A stretch of DNA of 54,975 bases from Halobacteriales archaeon QS_5_70_17 (GTDB taxonomy: Archaea; Halobacteriota; Halobacteria; Halobacteriales; Haloarculaceae): positions 1 to 54,975 of the forward strand of contig PXRR01000016.1 of the NCBI GenBank assembly GCA_003021975.1, given 5' to 3'. The notes under the pieces are model-generated. The model had not been told where the DNA came from. It made no database searches and saw only the letters and a list, made by a program, of their open reading frames with translations. Each line of letters starts with the position of its first letter. Positions within the stretch are counted from its first letter, which is position 1. Of this stretch, positions 43,463-51,890 are shown piece by piece. Made by a program: the position numbers and the translations under genes.

Positions 43463-43731
43463 TTAGCGCTCGCGTCGTCCGCCCTCGCCCTCGGACCGTC
43501 CGGGTTCACCGACGGCCTCCACCGGGAGCGCGGAGTACAGTTCGGTCTCGAGGTCGGCGGCGGAGTCGAACTCCTCGGAGGGAGGTCCTCGACGGCCGCC
43601 CCCAGGTTCACCTCCCCGTCGGCGAGCGACACGGTGACGTCCTCGAAGCGGTCGGCCGCCGCGCGCGTCGTCGGATAGTCGTGGTCGTCGAGTACGGGCC
43701 ACAGCCGGCTGAGCTTCACGGTCCGTGGCAT
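43463..43731 (-). pseudogene. Small DUF5789-like haloarchaeal protein, split by a one-base frameshift
   Basis: Starts at the ATG at 43731: VKLSRLWPVLDDHDYPTTR and FEDVTVSLADGEVNLGA (residues 5-45) form the first half. At a CCC run (43580-43582 on the plus strand) the frame slips; the rest, SEEFDSAADLETELYSAL and PVEAVGEPGRSEGEGG, is in the next frame and ends at 43463. Adding one C gives a continuous 89-aa protein of exactly the right shape for this haloarchaeal family (one DUF5789-like domain). A TATA-like ACATAT lies 23-28 nt upstream. Function of the family unknown. Likely a sequencing error rather than true decay. Confidence 0.75.
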
Positions 43732-43753
43732 ACGTTCGCAACGGTCCCGTCGG

Positions 43754-43759
43754 ATATGT
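43754..43759 (-). promoter_or_regulatory. TATA-like box of the small DUF5789-like gene
   Basis: ACATAT on the minus strand, 23-28 nt before the ATG at 43731. Confidence 0.4.
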
Positions 43760-43819
43760 CACTGTCGCTACCCGAGCGCCCGGGCGGCGCGCTGGCTCCG
43801 CCGCCCGGCGGCCGCGTAG

Positions 43820-43830
43820 CTTTAACACGG
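43820..43830 (+). promoter_or_regulatory. TATA-like box of sppA
   Basis: CTTTAACACGG region 20-30 nt upstream of the ATG at 43850, the usual haloarchaeal spacing. Confidence 0.45.
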
Positions 43831-43849
43831 CGCGCGCCCCACGCCTGCT

Positions 43850-44851
43850 ATGTCCGATCCCGACAGCACGGAGCGTCGCCTCGCCCAGCTAGCCGTCGCG
43901 GTCGCGGTCGCGCTGGTCGGCGCGTTCGTCGGATACCTCCTGTTCGTCGTCGTCCCGGTCGGCGGGCCGACGGTCCTCGGGATGGTGCTGGTCGTCCTCG
44001 TCGGCCTGGTCGCGTTCCGCGTCGGCGGGCGGATCGCCTCCCGGGCGGTCCCGCGGTACAACGTCGCCGAGGTGGCCGTCGAGGGGCCGATCACGCGCGA
44101 CGGCTCGCCCGGCGCGGTCCCGACCGGCGGGCCGGCGGCGTCGGCCGACGACGTCGTCGAGCAGATCGAGCAGGCGGACGGCGACGGCAACAGCGAGGCG
44201 CTGCTCCTCCGGTTGAACACGCCCGGCGGCGAGATCGTTCCCAGCGACGACATCCGCAACGCGGCCGTCGACTTCGACGGGCCGACGGTCGCCTACGCGA
44301 CCGACACCTGCGCCAGCGGCGGCTACTGGATCGCGTCGGGCTGTGACGAACTGCTCGCGCGGGACACGAGCCTCGTGGGGTCGATCGGCGTCATCGGCTC
44401 GCGGGTCAACGCCTCGCGGTTCGCGGAGGAACTCGGACTCTCCTACGAGCGCTTCGCCGCCGGCGAGTACAAGGACGCCGGCGTCCCCCTCCGGGAGATC
44501 GACGACCACGAGCGCGAGTACCTCCAGGGGATCGTCGACGACTTCTACCAGCACTTCGTCGAGCGGGTCGCCCGGGGGCGGGACGTCCCGCCCGGCGTCG
44601 TCCGCGAGACGGAGGCGCGGGTCTACATCGGCGAGCGGGCGGCGGACCTCGGGCTCGTCGACGCCCTCGGCACGCGCGAGGACGCCCTCGACCGGCTCGA
44701 GGACCGGCTCGACCGGCCGGTCGGCGCGACCGAGTTCCCCCCCTCCAGGAGCGTCGTCAGCCGGCTCTCGGGGGGCGCCCGCGGGGTGGCCTACGCCTTC
44801 GGCGCCGGCCTCGCCGGGCGGGTCGACGACGACGTCTCGTTCAGGCTGTAG
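43850..44851 (+). CDS. sppA: Signal peptide peptidase SppA-like S49 membrane protease
   Basis: 333 aa. Two N-terminal membrane helices (about 12-36 and 40-58) anchor an S49 ClpP-fold protease domain. The Ser-Lys dyad is Ser156 (TCASGGYWIAS) and Lys208 (GEYKDAG); RLNTPGGEIV is the strand before the active site. Cleaves membrane-embedded signal peptides or other membrane protein remnants. Length is that of archaeal single-domain SppA. Same strand as, and 32 nt from, the DUF373 gene. Confidence 0.93.
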   Translation: MSDPDSTERRLAQLAVAVAVALVGAFVGYLLFVVVPVGGPTVLGMVLVVLVGLVAFRVGGRIASRAVPRYNVAEVAVEGPITRDGSPGAVPTGGPAASADDVVEQIEQADGDGNSEALLLRLNTPGGEIVPSDDIRNAAVDFDGPTVAYATDTCASGGYWIASGCDELLARDTSLVGSIGVIGSRVNASRFAEELGLSYERFAAGEYKDAGVPLREIDDHEREYLQGIVDDFYQHFVERVARGRDVPPGVVRETEARVYIGERAADLGLVDALGTREDALDRLEDRLDRPVGATEFPPSRSVVSRLSGGARGVAYAFGAGLAGRVDDDVSFRL

Positions 44852-44883
44852 GTTTTTTGTCCGGGTGGTCCCTCTCGACGCCC

Positions 44884-46023
44884 GTGACGACGCTGGTCCT
44901 GTGTGTCGACCGCGAGGCGCGCGTGACGGCAGCGGGCCACGACCCGCCCGTCGTCGGCGAGCGCCGCGTCGAGTCGCTGGTCACGGACATCGGGATCGAG
45001 GACCCCGAGGACGCCAGCGTCAACTGCATGCTCGAGGGCCTGCGGGTCGCCCGCGACCTCCCGGAGGGGGGAGAGGCGGCGGTCGTCTCGGTCGTCTCCA
45101 GCGCCGGCAAGTCCGTCGACGCCGACCGCGCCATCGCCCGCCAGGTGGAGGACCTCGTCGTCGAGCACGACCCCGAGGCGGCCGTCGTCATCGTCGACAG
45201 CGCCGAGGACGAGCGGATCGTCCCCATCGTCGAGAGCCGGGTTCGGGTCGACGCCGTCGACCGGGTGATCGTCCGGCAGGCCCGCGACATCGAGTCGACC
45301 TACTACCTGCTCAAGCAGTTCCTCGGCGACGAGGAACTCAGAGGGACGGTGCTGGTTCCGATCGGCGCGGCGCTGCTGGTCTTCCCGGTGTTGCTGACCG
45401 TCGCCGCTAGCGTCACCACGGCGGTCGCCGTCGTCGCCGGCGTCATCGGCACGTTCTTCCTCTACAAGGGCCTGGGGATCGACGACCTGCTGACCGGTCT
45501 CCCGACGGCCGTCCGGGACGCCTTCTACTCCGGGCAGGTGTCGCTCGTGACCTACGTCGTCGCCGCGGGCCTGGCGCTGGTCGGCGCGTTCGTCGGCGGC
45601 CTCTCGGTGTCGGGAATGGACGCCGGCGTCGCGTTGCTGGGGGTCCGGTTCGTCTACGAGAGCGTCCCCTGGCTGGCGCTGGCGGCGCTGGCCGCCGCCA
45701 CCGGCCGCCTGCTCGACGAACTCCTCCACGACGAGGGCGTCGAGACCGCGGTGATGAACCTCCCGTTCGGGGTCGTCGCCATCGGCTTCGTCGCCCGCGG
45801 GTTCTCCGCGTTCTTCCTCGAGAACGCAGACATCGTCGCCCCGGTCGTCGTCCCCCGGGTCGCGCTCGGCCCGGTCACCGTCGACGGCCCCATCCGGATC
45901 GCTCCCGAGGTCCGCCTGGCCGCGCTCGTCGCCGTGGGCGTGCTCGTCAGCCTGATCGGCGTCTGGTTCTCCTCGCAGATGACCGGCCCCGACGTCGACG
46001 AGGAACTCGAACAGCGCACGTGA
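44884..46023 (+). CDS. DUF373 family membrane protein
   Basis: 379 aa. The N-terminal soluble half (LVLCVDREARVT, EDASVNCMLEGLRVA, VVSVVSSAGKSVDADR, VVIVDSAEDERIVPIVESR) is the conserved DUF373 region; the C-terminal half has about six membrane helices. The family is archaeal and uncharacterised. GTG start at 44884 begins the first strand. It follows sppA at 32 nt, so likely one operon. Confidence 0.88.
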   Translation: MTTLVLCVDREARVTAAGHDPPVVGERRVESLVTDIGIEDPEDASVNCMLEGLRVARDLPEGGEAAVVSVVSSAGKSVDADRAIARQVEDLVVEHDPEAAVVIVDSAEDERIVPIVESRVRVDAVDRVIVRQARDIESTYYLLKQFLGDEELRGTVLVPIGAALLVFPVLLTVAASVTTAVAVVAGVIGTFFLYKGLGIDDLLTGLPTAVRDAFYSGQVSLVTYVVAAGLALVGAFVGGLSVSGMDAGVALLGVRFVYESVPWLALAALAAATGRLLDELLHDEGVETAVMNLPFGVVAIGFVARGFSAFFLENADIVAPVVVPRVALGPVTVDGPIRIAPEVRLAALVAVGVLVSLIGVWFSSQMTGPDVDEELEQRT

Positions 46024-46058
46024 CGGAGCGCGAGCGGGGCACGCCGGACCCGACCGCA

Positions 46059-46074
46059 GGCGGTATACTCCGCC
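46059..46074 (+). promoter_or_regulatory. Palindrome around the TATA box of the Dph6 gene
   Basis: GGCGG (46059-46063) and CCGCC (46070-46074) flank TATACT (46064-46069), which is 22-27 nt upstream of the ATG at 46091. Such an arrangement could be an operator over the promoter, or chance in GC-rich DNA. Confidence 0.4.
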
Positions 46075-46090
46075 GGGGGCTACCTCGGGT

Positions 46091-46849
46091 ATGTCCGACG
46101 ACACAGCGCCCCCGGAGTCCGGGGCCGACGCCCGCCCGTGGGTCAGTCTCTTCTCCGGCGGGAAGGACTCCTCGTGGGCGCTCCACCGCGCGCTGGAGGC
46201 GGGCTCCCCCGTCGAGCGCCTGGTCACCGTTCACCCGGAGGGCGACTCCTACATGTACCACGTCCCGGCGACTGAACTGGCCGCGCTGGCCGCCGAGTCG
46301 ATCGGGATCGAACTGCTCGACGTCCGTCCCGGCGACGTCGGCGCCGCCGGGGCGGTGGACTCGACGGCGCAGGGCGACGCCGAACTCGCGCCGCTGGAGC
46401 GCGCGCTCGCGGCCCTCAACGAGGTCTGGGCGGACCGCGGAGGTGTCGGTGGCGTCACCGCCGGCGCCGTCGAGAGCGAGTACCAGACCTCCCGCATCCG
46501 CGCGATGTGCGAGCGACTGGGCGCCGACCTCTTCGCCCCGCTCTGGCGGGAGGACCCCCGCGAACTGGCCGACGCGATGCTGGCGGCCGGCTTCGACGTC
46601 CGGATCATCCAGGTCGCCGCGGCCGGCCTGGACGAGTCGTGGCTGGGCCGCCGCCTCGATCGGGCGGCGCTGGCGGACCTCGAGGCGCTCAACGAGGAGT
46701 ACGGCGTCCACCTGCTGGGCGAGGGCGGGGAGTTCGAGACGCTGGTCGTCGACGCCCCCCACATGGACCGCCGGATCGAACTCGAGGCCGACCCGGTCTG
46801 GGAGGGCACGCGGGGGCGACTCCGGATCGAGGACGCCTGGCTGGCGTAG
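46091..46849 (+). CDS. Diphthine-ammonia ligase-like ATP pyrophosphatase (Dph6 type)
   Basis: 252 aa. PP-loop ATPase: SGGKDS is at residues 22-27 after a short acidic N-terminus; VEGD-like HPEGDSYMYHVPA, GGVTAGAVESEYQ, FAPLWREDP and the GEGGEFETLVVDAP motif near the end are signature words of archaeal and eukaryal Dph6. It amidates diphthine on elongation factor 2. Catalytic set complete. ATG at 46091 with its own TATA box. Confidence 0.93.
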   Translation: MSDDTAPPESGADARPWVSLFSGGKDSSWALHRALEAGSPVERLVTVHPEGDSYMYHVPATELAALAAESIGIELLDVRPGDVGAAGAVDSTAQGDAELAPLERALAALNEVWADRGGVGGVTAGAVESEYQTSRIRAMCERLGADLFAPLWREDPRELADAMLAAGFDVRIIQVAAAGLDESWLGRRLDRAALADLEALNEEYGVHLLGEGGEFETLVVDAPHMDRRIELEADPVWEGTRGRLRIEDAWLA

Positions 46850-46978
46850 CGAGCGAACCCGGTCCCTCCCGTCCGATCGGGGCGGGGGTCGCCGCCGGTC
46901 GCCCACGCCCGCGAGCCGCCCCACGTAGTGTTAACGGGACGACAGTTGCGTGCGGCGGTGGCGTCGGAACTGTGTGCA

Positions 46979-47185
46979 ATGTCATCAACCACCGAGGCAA
47001 TCGAACTGATGAGGAACTCGTCGGAGTCCTGGGAGGACGCGGCCCGGAGCGCGCTCGACGACGCCGACGGGACCCTCAAGGAGATCAGCGGCCTCGAGAT
47101 CGCGTCCCAGACCGCCGACGTGGAGGACGGGGAGATCACCCGCTACAAGACGACGATCCACGTCTCGTTCGTGTTGCAGCGGTAG
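46979..47185 (+). CDS. Dodecin
   Basis: 68 aa, the standard length. Dodecins form hollow 12-subunit shells that store or buffer flavins. The family elements are present: helix with SSESWEDAARSALDDAD, then strands SGLEIASQTADVEDG and ITRYKTTIHVSFVLQ. The aromatic residue usual for flavin stacking in the first strand after the helix (Trp in Halobacterium) is not evident; the only Trp (SWED) is in the helix, so the flavin site may differ. ATG at 46979. Confidence 0.85.
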   Translation: MSSTTEAIELMRNSSESWEDAARSALDDADGTLKEISGLEIASQTADVEDGEITRYKTTIHVSFVLQR

Positions 47186-47222
47186 CGGGAGTCGATCGCG
47201 GTCCCTGCGACCTCCGACCGGG

Positions 47223-47312
47223 AACGACCTGCGCGACGTCGTCCTCGCCGACACCCTGCTGGACGTGGCGGTCGACGAGGGCGGGACGATCCCGGAGCGC
47301 GGTCGCCGGTAG
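47223..47312 (+). pseudogene. Possible gene remnant
   Basis: A 29-codon stretch NDLRDVVLADTLLDVAVDEGG ends at a stop at 47310. It has the acidic composition of haloarchaeal coding DNA but no start. It may be the tail of a lost gene. The rest of the 224-nt gap to the nucleotidyltransferase shows nothing. Confidence 0.2.
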
Positions 47313-47409
47313 CGGGAGCGTCCGCTCGACGGGTCGCGTCAGTCGTCTCTCGCGCGTGCGGGGGACCGGCCGCGGCGCAACGAGTCTCGCGGCCGCCGCC
47401 CGGGCCCGC

Positions 47410-48366
47410 TCAGCAGAGCCGCGAGTACGAGCCGACCAGCGAGTCCACGAGGTCCTTGTCTTCGATGTGGCTATGCTCGTCGACGATCGACCGGGCGAGG
47501 TCGGAGCGCTCGATCTCGGTACCCGGGAAGACGACCGAGTCCGTCAGCGACACGTTCGTCAGCTCGACGCCCCCGAGCACGTGGACGTTCTCGCCGAACG
47601 TGCAGTTCTCGACGACTGCGTCGTCGGAGATCCGGTTCTCGCCGTCCAGCTCCCACGCGACGGCCTCCAGGTACGCCTCGGGCGTGCCGATGTCGAACCA
47701 CGGCTCGTCGAAGCTGTAGGCGTAGACGTCCTCCTTGCGCTGGAGCCACTCGATGAACCAGCCCGGCTCGTCGGGGTTGTTGTCCCCCGAGAGGTACTCC
47801 TCGAAGCGCACGGACTCCTCCGGGAAGGCGTAACAGCAGATGGAGACGAGCGTGCTCTTGGGGTCGTCGGGCTTCTCCTGGAAGTCCCGGACGCGCTCGC
47901 CGTCGAGGTCCACCAGTCCGTATGATCTCGCCCGCTCGCGGGACCCGACGTCGTAGGCCGCGATAGTCGGCCCGTCGTGACCCTCGTAGAAGTCGAGGAA
48001 GTCGTCCAGGTCGAAGCCCATGAGGTTGTCGCCGGCGACGACCAGCAGGTCGTCGTCGACGCCCTCGCGGTCGACGAGCTGGGCGAGCGCGCCGACGACG
48101 CCGAACTTCTCGTTCTCTTCGGTGGTCTCCTCCACCGACAGCCTCGCCTTCTCGTAGCCCCGGTCGTCGATGTGCTCGGCGAAGGTGTCGGCGAAGCGCT
48201 CGTTGGTGCTGACGTAGACGTCCTCGATGCGCTCGTCGGACTCGAGACTCCCGAGGATGCGGTCGATGACGGTCGTCTCGCCCACTGGGAGCAGCATCTT
48301 CGGACGGTGGCGCGTGATGGGCCAGAGACGCGTCGCGTATCCGCCGGCCAGAACGACGGCGTGCAT
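47410..48366 (-). CDS. Sugar nucleotidyltransferase
   Basis: 318 aa. N-terminal GT-A-like pyrophosphorylase fold with LAGGYATRLWPITRHRPKML (phosphate loop and the conserved Lys) and the Mg site Asp113 (VVAGDNLM); FQEKP substrate loop. The last 60 residues carry a hexapeptide-type beta helix (VVENCTFGENVHVLGGVEL). It couples a sugar-1-phosphate to a nucleotide; glucose-1-phosphate and dTTP or UTP are most likely. Start at the ATG at 48366 gives the family N-terminus; longer frames are rejected. Divergent from the regulator gene at 48473, sharing a 106-nt promoter region. Confidence 0.9.
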   Translation of the reverse strand: MHAVVLAGGYATRLWPITRHRPKMLLPVGETTVIDRILGSLESDERIEDVYVSTNERFADTFAEHIDDRGYEKARLSVEETTEENEKFGVVGALAQLVDREGVDDDLLVVAGDNLMGFDLDDFLDFYEGHDGPTIAAYDVGSRERARSYGLVDLDGERVRDFQEKPDDPKSTLVSICCYAFPEESVRFEEYLSGDNNPDEPGWFIEWLQRKEDVYAYSFDEPWFDIGTPEAYLEAVAWELDGENRISDDAVVENCTFGENVHVLGGVELTNVSLTDSVVFPGTEIERSDLARSIVDEHSHIEDKDLVDSLVGSYSRLC

Positions 48367-48472
48367 ATGGCGGCACGTCATCGCCTGCGGGTATAGATAT
48401 TGCGCCTCCTCCAGTCGCGCGTCGCCGTCCGTCGCCGACAACTGTTTGATCGGCCGGACGCAACGGGCCTCC

Positions 48473-48763
48473 ATGCGCGGCGACGAGACGACCACCCGCC
48501 AGCGCATCGCCGATCACCTCCGCCGGGAACCGGCGGCGGCCGGGAGCCTCGCCCGGGAGTTCGACATCCGGACGGCGACGGCGCTCTCCCACGTCGAGCA
48601 CATCTCGAAGTCCCTGGAGGCGACCGACGAGCGACTGCTGGTGGCGCCCCCGGAGTGTCGGGACTGCGGGTTCACCGACTTCGACGACCTGATCAACCGG
48701 CCCTCGCGGTGCCCGGAGTGCAAGGCCGAGGGCGTCGAGGAGCCCCGGTTCGTCATCGAGTAG
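48473..48763 (+). CDS. HTH-zinc ribbon transcriptional regulator (COG3357 type)
   Basis: 96 aa. N-terminal winged-helix domain (TRQRIADHLRREPAAAGSL, EFDIRTATALSHVEHISK) and a C-terminal zinc ribbon with Cys62, Cys65, Cys80, Cys83 (ECRDCGF, RCPECKAEG). The layout is that of small archaeal HTH-ribbon regulators; target unknown, the divergent nucleotidyltransferase is a candidate. An ACTGTTTGATC box lies about 25-35 nt upstream of the ATG at 48473. Confidence 0.85.
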   Translation: MRGDETTTRQRIADHLRREPAAAGSLAREFDIRTATALSHVEHISKSLEATDERLLVAPPECRDCGFTDFDDLINRPSRCPECKAEGVEEPRFVIE

Positions 48764-48766
48764 AAC

Positions 48767-49183
48767 TCAGAACTCGATGTTCGACTTCGAGGAGAGGTCG
48801 GTCGGATCGCGCTCCGTCGGGCCGACCCGGACGAACTCGAACTCCTCGTCGGCCAGGTAGACCGTGCCGTCCCGGACCTCGAGGTCGACCGGATTGAGGT
48901 ACGCCCCCTCGCAGGGGCCGTACGTACAGAGCCCGGTGTCCTTCTCGAACATGGCACCGTGGTTGGCGCAGACCACCTCCCCGTCGCGGACGGGCGCGCC
49001 CGACCCCTTGTCGAGGCGGATGTGCGTGAAGTGCTGGCAGTAGTTCAGCCATCCGGCGATCCCGTCTTCGAGGCGCAACAGGACGGCCTCCCGCTCCTCG
49101 CCGTCCTCGACGCGACGGAGGGTGAAGAGGAACGATCCGTCGGCCGGCACCTCGTCGACGGTCGCGATCCGACTGCCTGTCAT
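48767..49183 (-). CDS. Rieske [2Fe-2S] domain protein
   Basis: 138 aa. Rieske motif C-x-H (Cys49, His51) and C-x2-H (Cys72, His75: VCANHGAMF) bind one 2Fe-2S cluster. A second pair of cysteines (TGLCTYGPCEG) lies after it. Single domain without membrane anchor, so likely an electron carrier for a soluble oxygenase or reductase, partner not shown. The ATG at 49183 was chosen over a longer frame whose extra residues are Gly/Arg-rich. Ends three bases from the end of the convergent regulator gene. Confidence 0.9.
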   Translation of the reverse strand: MTGSRIATVDEVPADGSFLFTLRRVEDGEEREAVLLRLEDGIAGWLNYCQHFTHIRLDKGSGAPVRDGEVVCANHGAMFEKDTGLCTYGPCEGAYLNPVDLEVRDGTVYLADEEFEFVRVGPTERDPTDLSSKSNIEF

Positions 49184-49319
49184 CGGCCGGTAGTTCCCCT
49201 CCGGCCGTTTCAACGCTCCGTCTTCGGTCGCGCGGCGCCGGCGTCCCGCCGTCCGCCGGCGCCTCCCGGCCCTCCCTGGACCCGGACCGTTAATAGCCCC
49301 CGTCGGCCTCCCTCCTCCC

Positions 49320-49742
49320 ATGGACGCCGCCGACCCTAACGGCTACGACCACGCGACCGAGATCGGGGTGCAGTTCCGCGACCTCGATACGAACCGCCAC
49401 GTCAACAACGCCGTCTACGTCTCCTACCTCGAACAGGGCCGCGCGGAGTACTTCGACGACGTGATCGGCGTCTCGCTGGCCGAGGCCGAGGTCGCGCTGG
49501 CCCGCCTCGAGGTCGAGTACGCCGCGCCGCTCTCCTATGGGGATCGCGTCACCGTCTACACGCGCGTCCCGTCGCTCGGAACGTCGAGTTTCCCCATCGA
49601 GACCCTCCTGGAGACCGACGGCGACGTGGCCGCCACCGCCGAGGCGACGCTCGTCGCCTTCGATCCCGACAGCGAGAGCGCGCGCCCGCTGCCCGAGCGC
49701 TGGCGCGACGGGATCGCGCGCCACGAGGGGCTGGCGGAGTGA
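49320..49742 (+). CDS. Acyl-CoA thioesterase, hot-dog fold (4HBT)
   Basis: 140 aa. Hot-dog fold with the family words VQFRDLDTNRHVNNAVYVSY (active-site Asp and His/Asn) and YFDDVIG. Hydrolyses acyl-CoA, substrate not determinable. ATG at 49320. Divergent from the Rieske gene and followed after 94 nt by the saccharopine dehydrogenase-like gene. Confidence 0.9.
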   Translation: MDAADPNGYDHATEIGVQFRDLDTNRHVNNAVYVSYLEQGRAEYFDDVIGVSLAEAEVALARLEVEYAAPLSYGDRVTVYTRVPSLGTSSFPIETLLETDGDVAATAEATLVAFDPDSESARPLPERWRDGIARHEGLAE

Positions 49743-49836
49743 TCCGCGTCCGGACCGGCGTCGGATCCCCCTCCTCTCTCCCGGCCCCGGCAGCGTCAGG
49801 GCCGGCCGTTACGTAGCCGGGGTTCGACGCCCCGGC

Positions 49837-51027
49837 ATGGCATCGACGGACACCCTGTTGATCTACGGCTCGTACGGCTACACCGGCGACCTCGTCGTCC
49901 AGCGGGCGCTCGGAGCGGAGTCCGGGCCCGGAGCCGCGACCCCGGAGGAGGCGGACGGCGCCGGCGAGAGTGCCGGCGTCGGCGGGATCGACGCCGAGGT
50001 CGTCCTCGCCGGACGGACGCCCGAGAGACTGGAGGAGCAGGCCGTCGAGTACGACTGCCCGGCCCGCGCGTTTACCCTCGAGCACTCCGGTGCGGTCGAG
50101 CGCAACCTCGAGGGGGTCGACGCCGTGCTCAACTGCGCCGGGCCGTTCGTCCGGACCGCCGATCCGCTGGTCGACGCCTGCCTCGCGACGGGGACCGACT
50201 ACCTCGATATCACCGGCGAGATCGACGTCTTCGAGTCGCTCGCGACCCGCGACGCCGAGGCCGAGGGCGCGGGCGCGACGCTCCTCCCCGGGGTCGGGTT
50301 CGACGTCGTCCCGACGGACTGCCTGGCGGCCCACCTCGCGGACGCGCTGCCCGACGCCACCCGCCTCGCGGTCGGGTTCCAGGCCGCCGGTTCGGTCTCG
50401 CCGGGGACGCTGCGGACGGCCGTCGAGTCTATCGGCGAGGGGGGCGCCGTCCGCCGCGAGGGGCGGATCACGGGCGTTCCCGCGGACTACCGCACCCCCG
50501 AGATCGACTTCGGACGCGGACCGACGCGGGCGGTGACGATCCCGTGGGGCGACGTCGCCACCGCCTACCGCTCGACGGGCGTTCCGAACGTCGAGGTCTA
50601 CGCCGCGGTCCCCGACCGCGCGATCGGCGTCCTCCGCGCGACCGACCGCCTCGCGCCGCTGCTGGCCCGCGAGTGGGTCCGGGGGGCGCTCTCGGCGATC
50701 GTCGACCGGACGGTCATCGGTCCCGACCCCGAGGAGCGCGAGCGCGGCGCGGCGTACGTCTGGGGCGAGATCACCGACGGCGAGGCGACCTACGAGGCGC
50801 GGCTGACCACCCCCGAACCGTACGCGCTGACGGCGCTGACGGCCGTCGAGTCCGCTCGGCGGGCGCTCGCGGGCGACGCCCCGGACGGCTACCGGACGCC
50901 GTCGACGGCGTTCGGCGCCGACTACGTCACCGAGTTCGCGGGCGTCGAACGCGCCGACGCCCGGCCCGTCGACGCCCCGACCGCCCTCTCGGTCGGCGAG
51001 CGCGCCGACGGGGCCGGAGATCAGTAA
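49837..51027 (+). CDS. Saccharopine dehydrogenase-like NAD(P)-binding protein
   Basis: 396 aa. N-terminal Rossmann fold (IYGSYGYTGDLVVQRAL) with VVLAGRTPERLE and the strand VLNCAGPFV, TDYLDITGEIDVF; the rest is the SDH-like C-terminal domain (LLPGVGFDVVPTDC). Members act on varied substrates, including lipid-related enoyl groups; not assigned. An Ala/Gly-rich loop (GPGAATPEEADGAG) is an extra insertion after the first helix. ATG at 49837. Tail overlaps the convergent pabC gene by 7 bp. Confidence 0.85.
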   Translation: MASTDTLLIYGSYGYTGDLVVQRALGAESGPGAATPEEADGAGESAGVGGIDAEVVLAGRTPERLEEQAVEYDCPARAFTLEHSGAVERNLEGVDAVLNCAGPFVRTADPLVDACLATGTDYLDITGEIDVFESLATRDAEAEGAGATLLPGVGFDVVPTDCLAAHLADALPDATRLAVGFQAAGSVSPGTLRTAVESIGEGGAVRREGRITGVPADYRTPEIDFGRGPTRAVTIPWGDVATAYRSTGVPNVEVYAAVPDRAIGVLRATDRLAPLLAREWVRGALSAIVDRTVIGPDPEERERGAAYVWGEITDGEATYEARLTTPEPYALTALTAVESARRALAGDAPDGYRTPSTAFGADYVTEFAGVERADARPVDAPTALSVGERADGAGDQ

Positions 51028-51890
51028 CACCGCCGCTGGACGCGCTCGTCGTAGAGCCGCTGGAGGAGGCGGGCGATCGGCCCGGCGCCGACGTCGATGC
51101 CGTCGACCGAGGCCACCGGCCGGACCTCCCAGGTCGTGTTGGTGAGAAACGCCTCGTCGGCCTCGCGGACGTCAGCGGGGTCGTACCGACCGATCTCGAC
51201 GGGGAACGACTCGCCCTCGGCGAGGTCGAGGACGACCCGGCGGGTGATCCCCGGCAGGAGCGCGCCCTCGGCGGGCGTCTTCAGCGCTCCGTCGGTCACG
51301 AAAAACAGGTTGCTCGTCGCCCCCTCGGCGACGTTCCCGTCGGGGTCGCGCAGCAGCGCCTCGTCGGGCCGGTAGCCCTCGCCCGCGGCCCGCCGGAGTT
51401 CGAGGCGCGCGAGGATCCCCGTGAGGTAGTTGTGGGTCTTCGCGTCCGCCGGGAGGGCGCTGTCGGGCGGGCGCCGCGTGCGCACCGACTGGACGACCGC
51501 CGGGCCGTCCCAGACGCGCTCGCCGCCGACCCCGCCCCGCGGGAGGGGCTTCGCGACGACGACGACCGTCGGATCGACGTCCTCGCGCGGGGTGAGCTTC
51601 CCCGGCTGGACGCCCCGCGTGACCGAGACGCGGACGTAGGCGTCCCGGAGGTCGTTGGCGTCGAGGGTCTCGGCGACCCGGACCGCGAGGTTGTCGGGCA
51701 CCGCGTCGGGCATCCCGAGCGCCTCGCAGGTGGCCCGGAGGCGGTCGCGGTGGGCCGCCCACTCGAAGACCTCGCCGCCGTAGGCCCGCAGCGTCTCGAA
51801 GGCGGCGTCGCCGTACCGGAACCCCCGGTCCCGGACGCTCACCGTCGCCTCCCCCTCGGGGACCAGCGCGCCGTCGACGTGGTACTGCAT
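51021..51890 (-). CDS. pabC: Class IV aminotransferase, probable aminodeoxychorismate lyase
   Basis: 289 aa. Fold-type IV PLP enzyme: Lys151 (AKTHNYLTG) is the Schiff-base lysine, with DRGFRYGDAAFETLR at 21-35 and ATSNLFFV, TRRVVLDLA, TNTTWEVRPV. The TrpG/PabA and PabB/TrpE-like genes lie upstream on the same strand, so aminodeoxychorismate lyase (pABA formation) is the best reading; a branched-chain or D-amino-acid transaminase is the alternative. ATG at 51890, 148 nt after the pabA end. Confidence 0.85.
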   Translation of the reverse strand: MQYHVDGALVPEGEATVSVRDRGFRYGDAAFETLRAYGGEVFEWAAHRDRLRATCEALGMPDAVPDNLAVRVAETLDANDLRDAYVRVSVTRGVQPGKLTPREDVDPTVVVVAKPLPRGGVGGERVWDGPAVVQSVRTRRPPDSALPADAKTHNYLTGILARLELRRAAGEGYRPDEALLRDPDGNVAEGATSNLFFVTDGALKTPAEGALLPGITRRVVLDLAEGESFPVEIGRYDPADVREADEAFLTNTTWEVRPVASVDGIDVGAGPIARLLQRLYDERVQRRCY

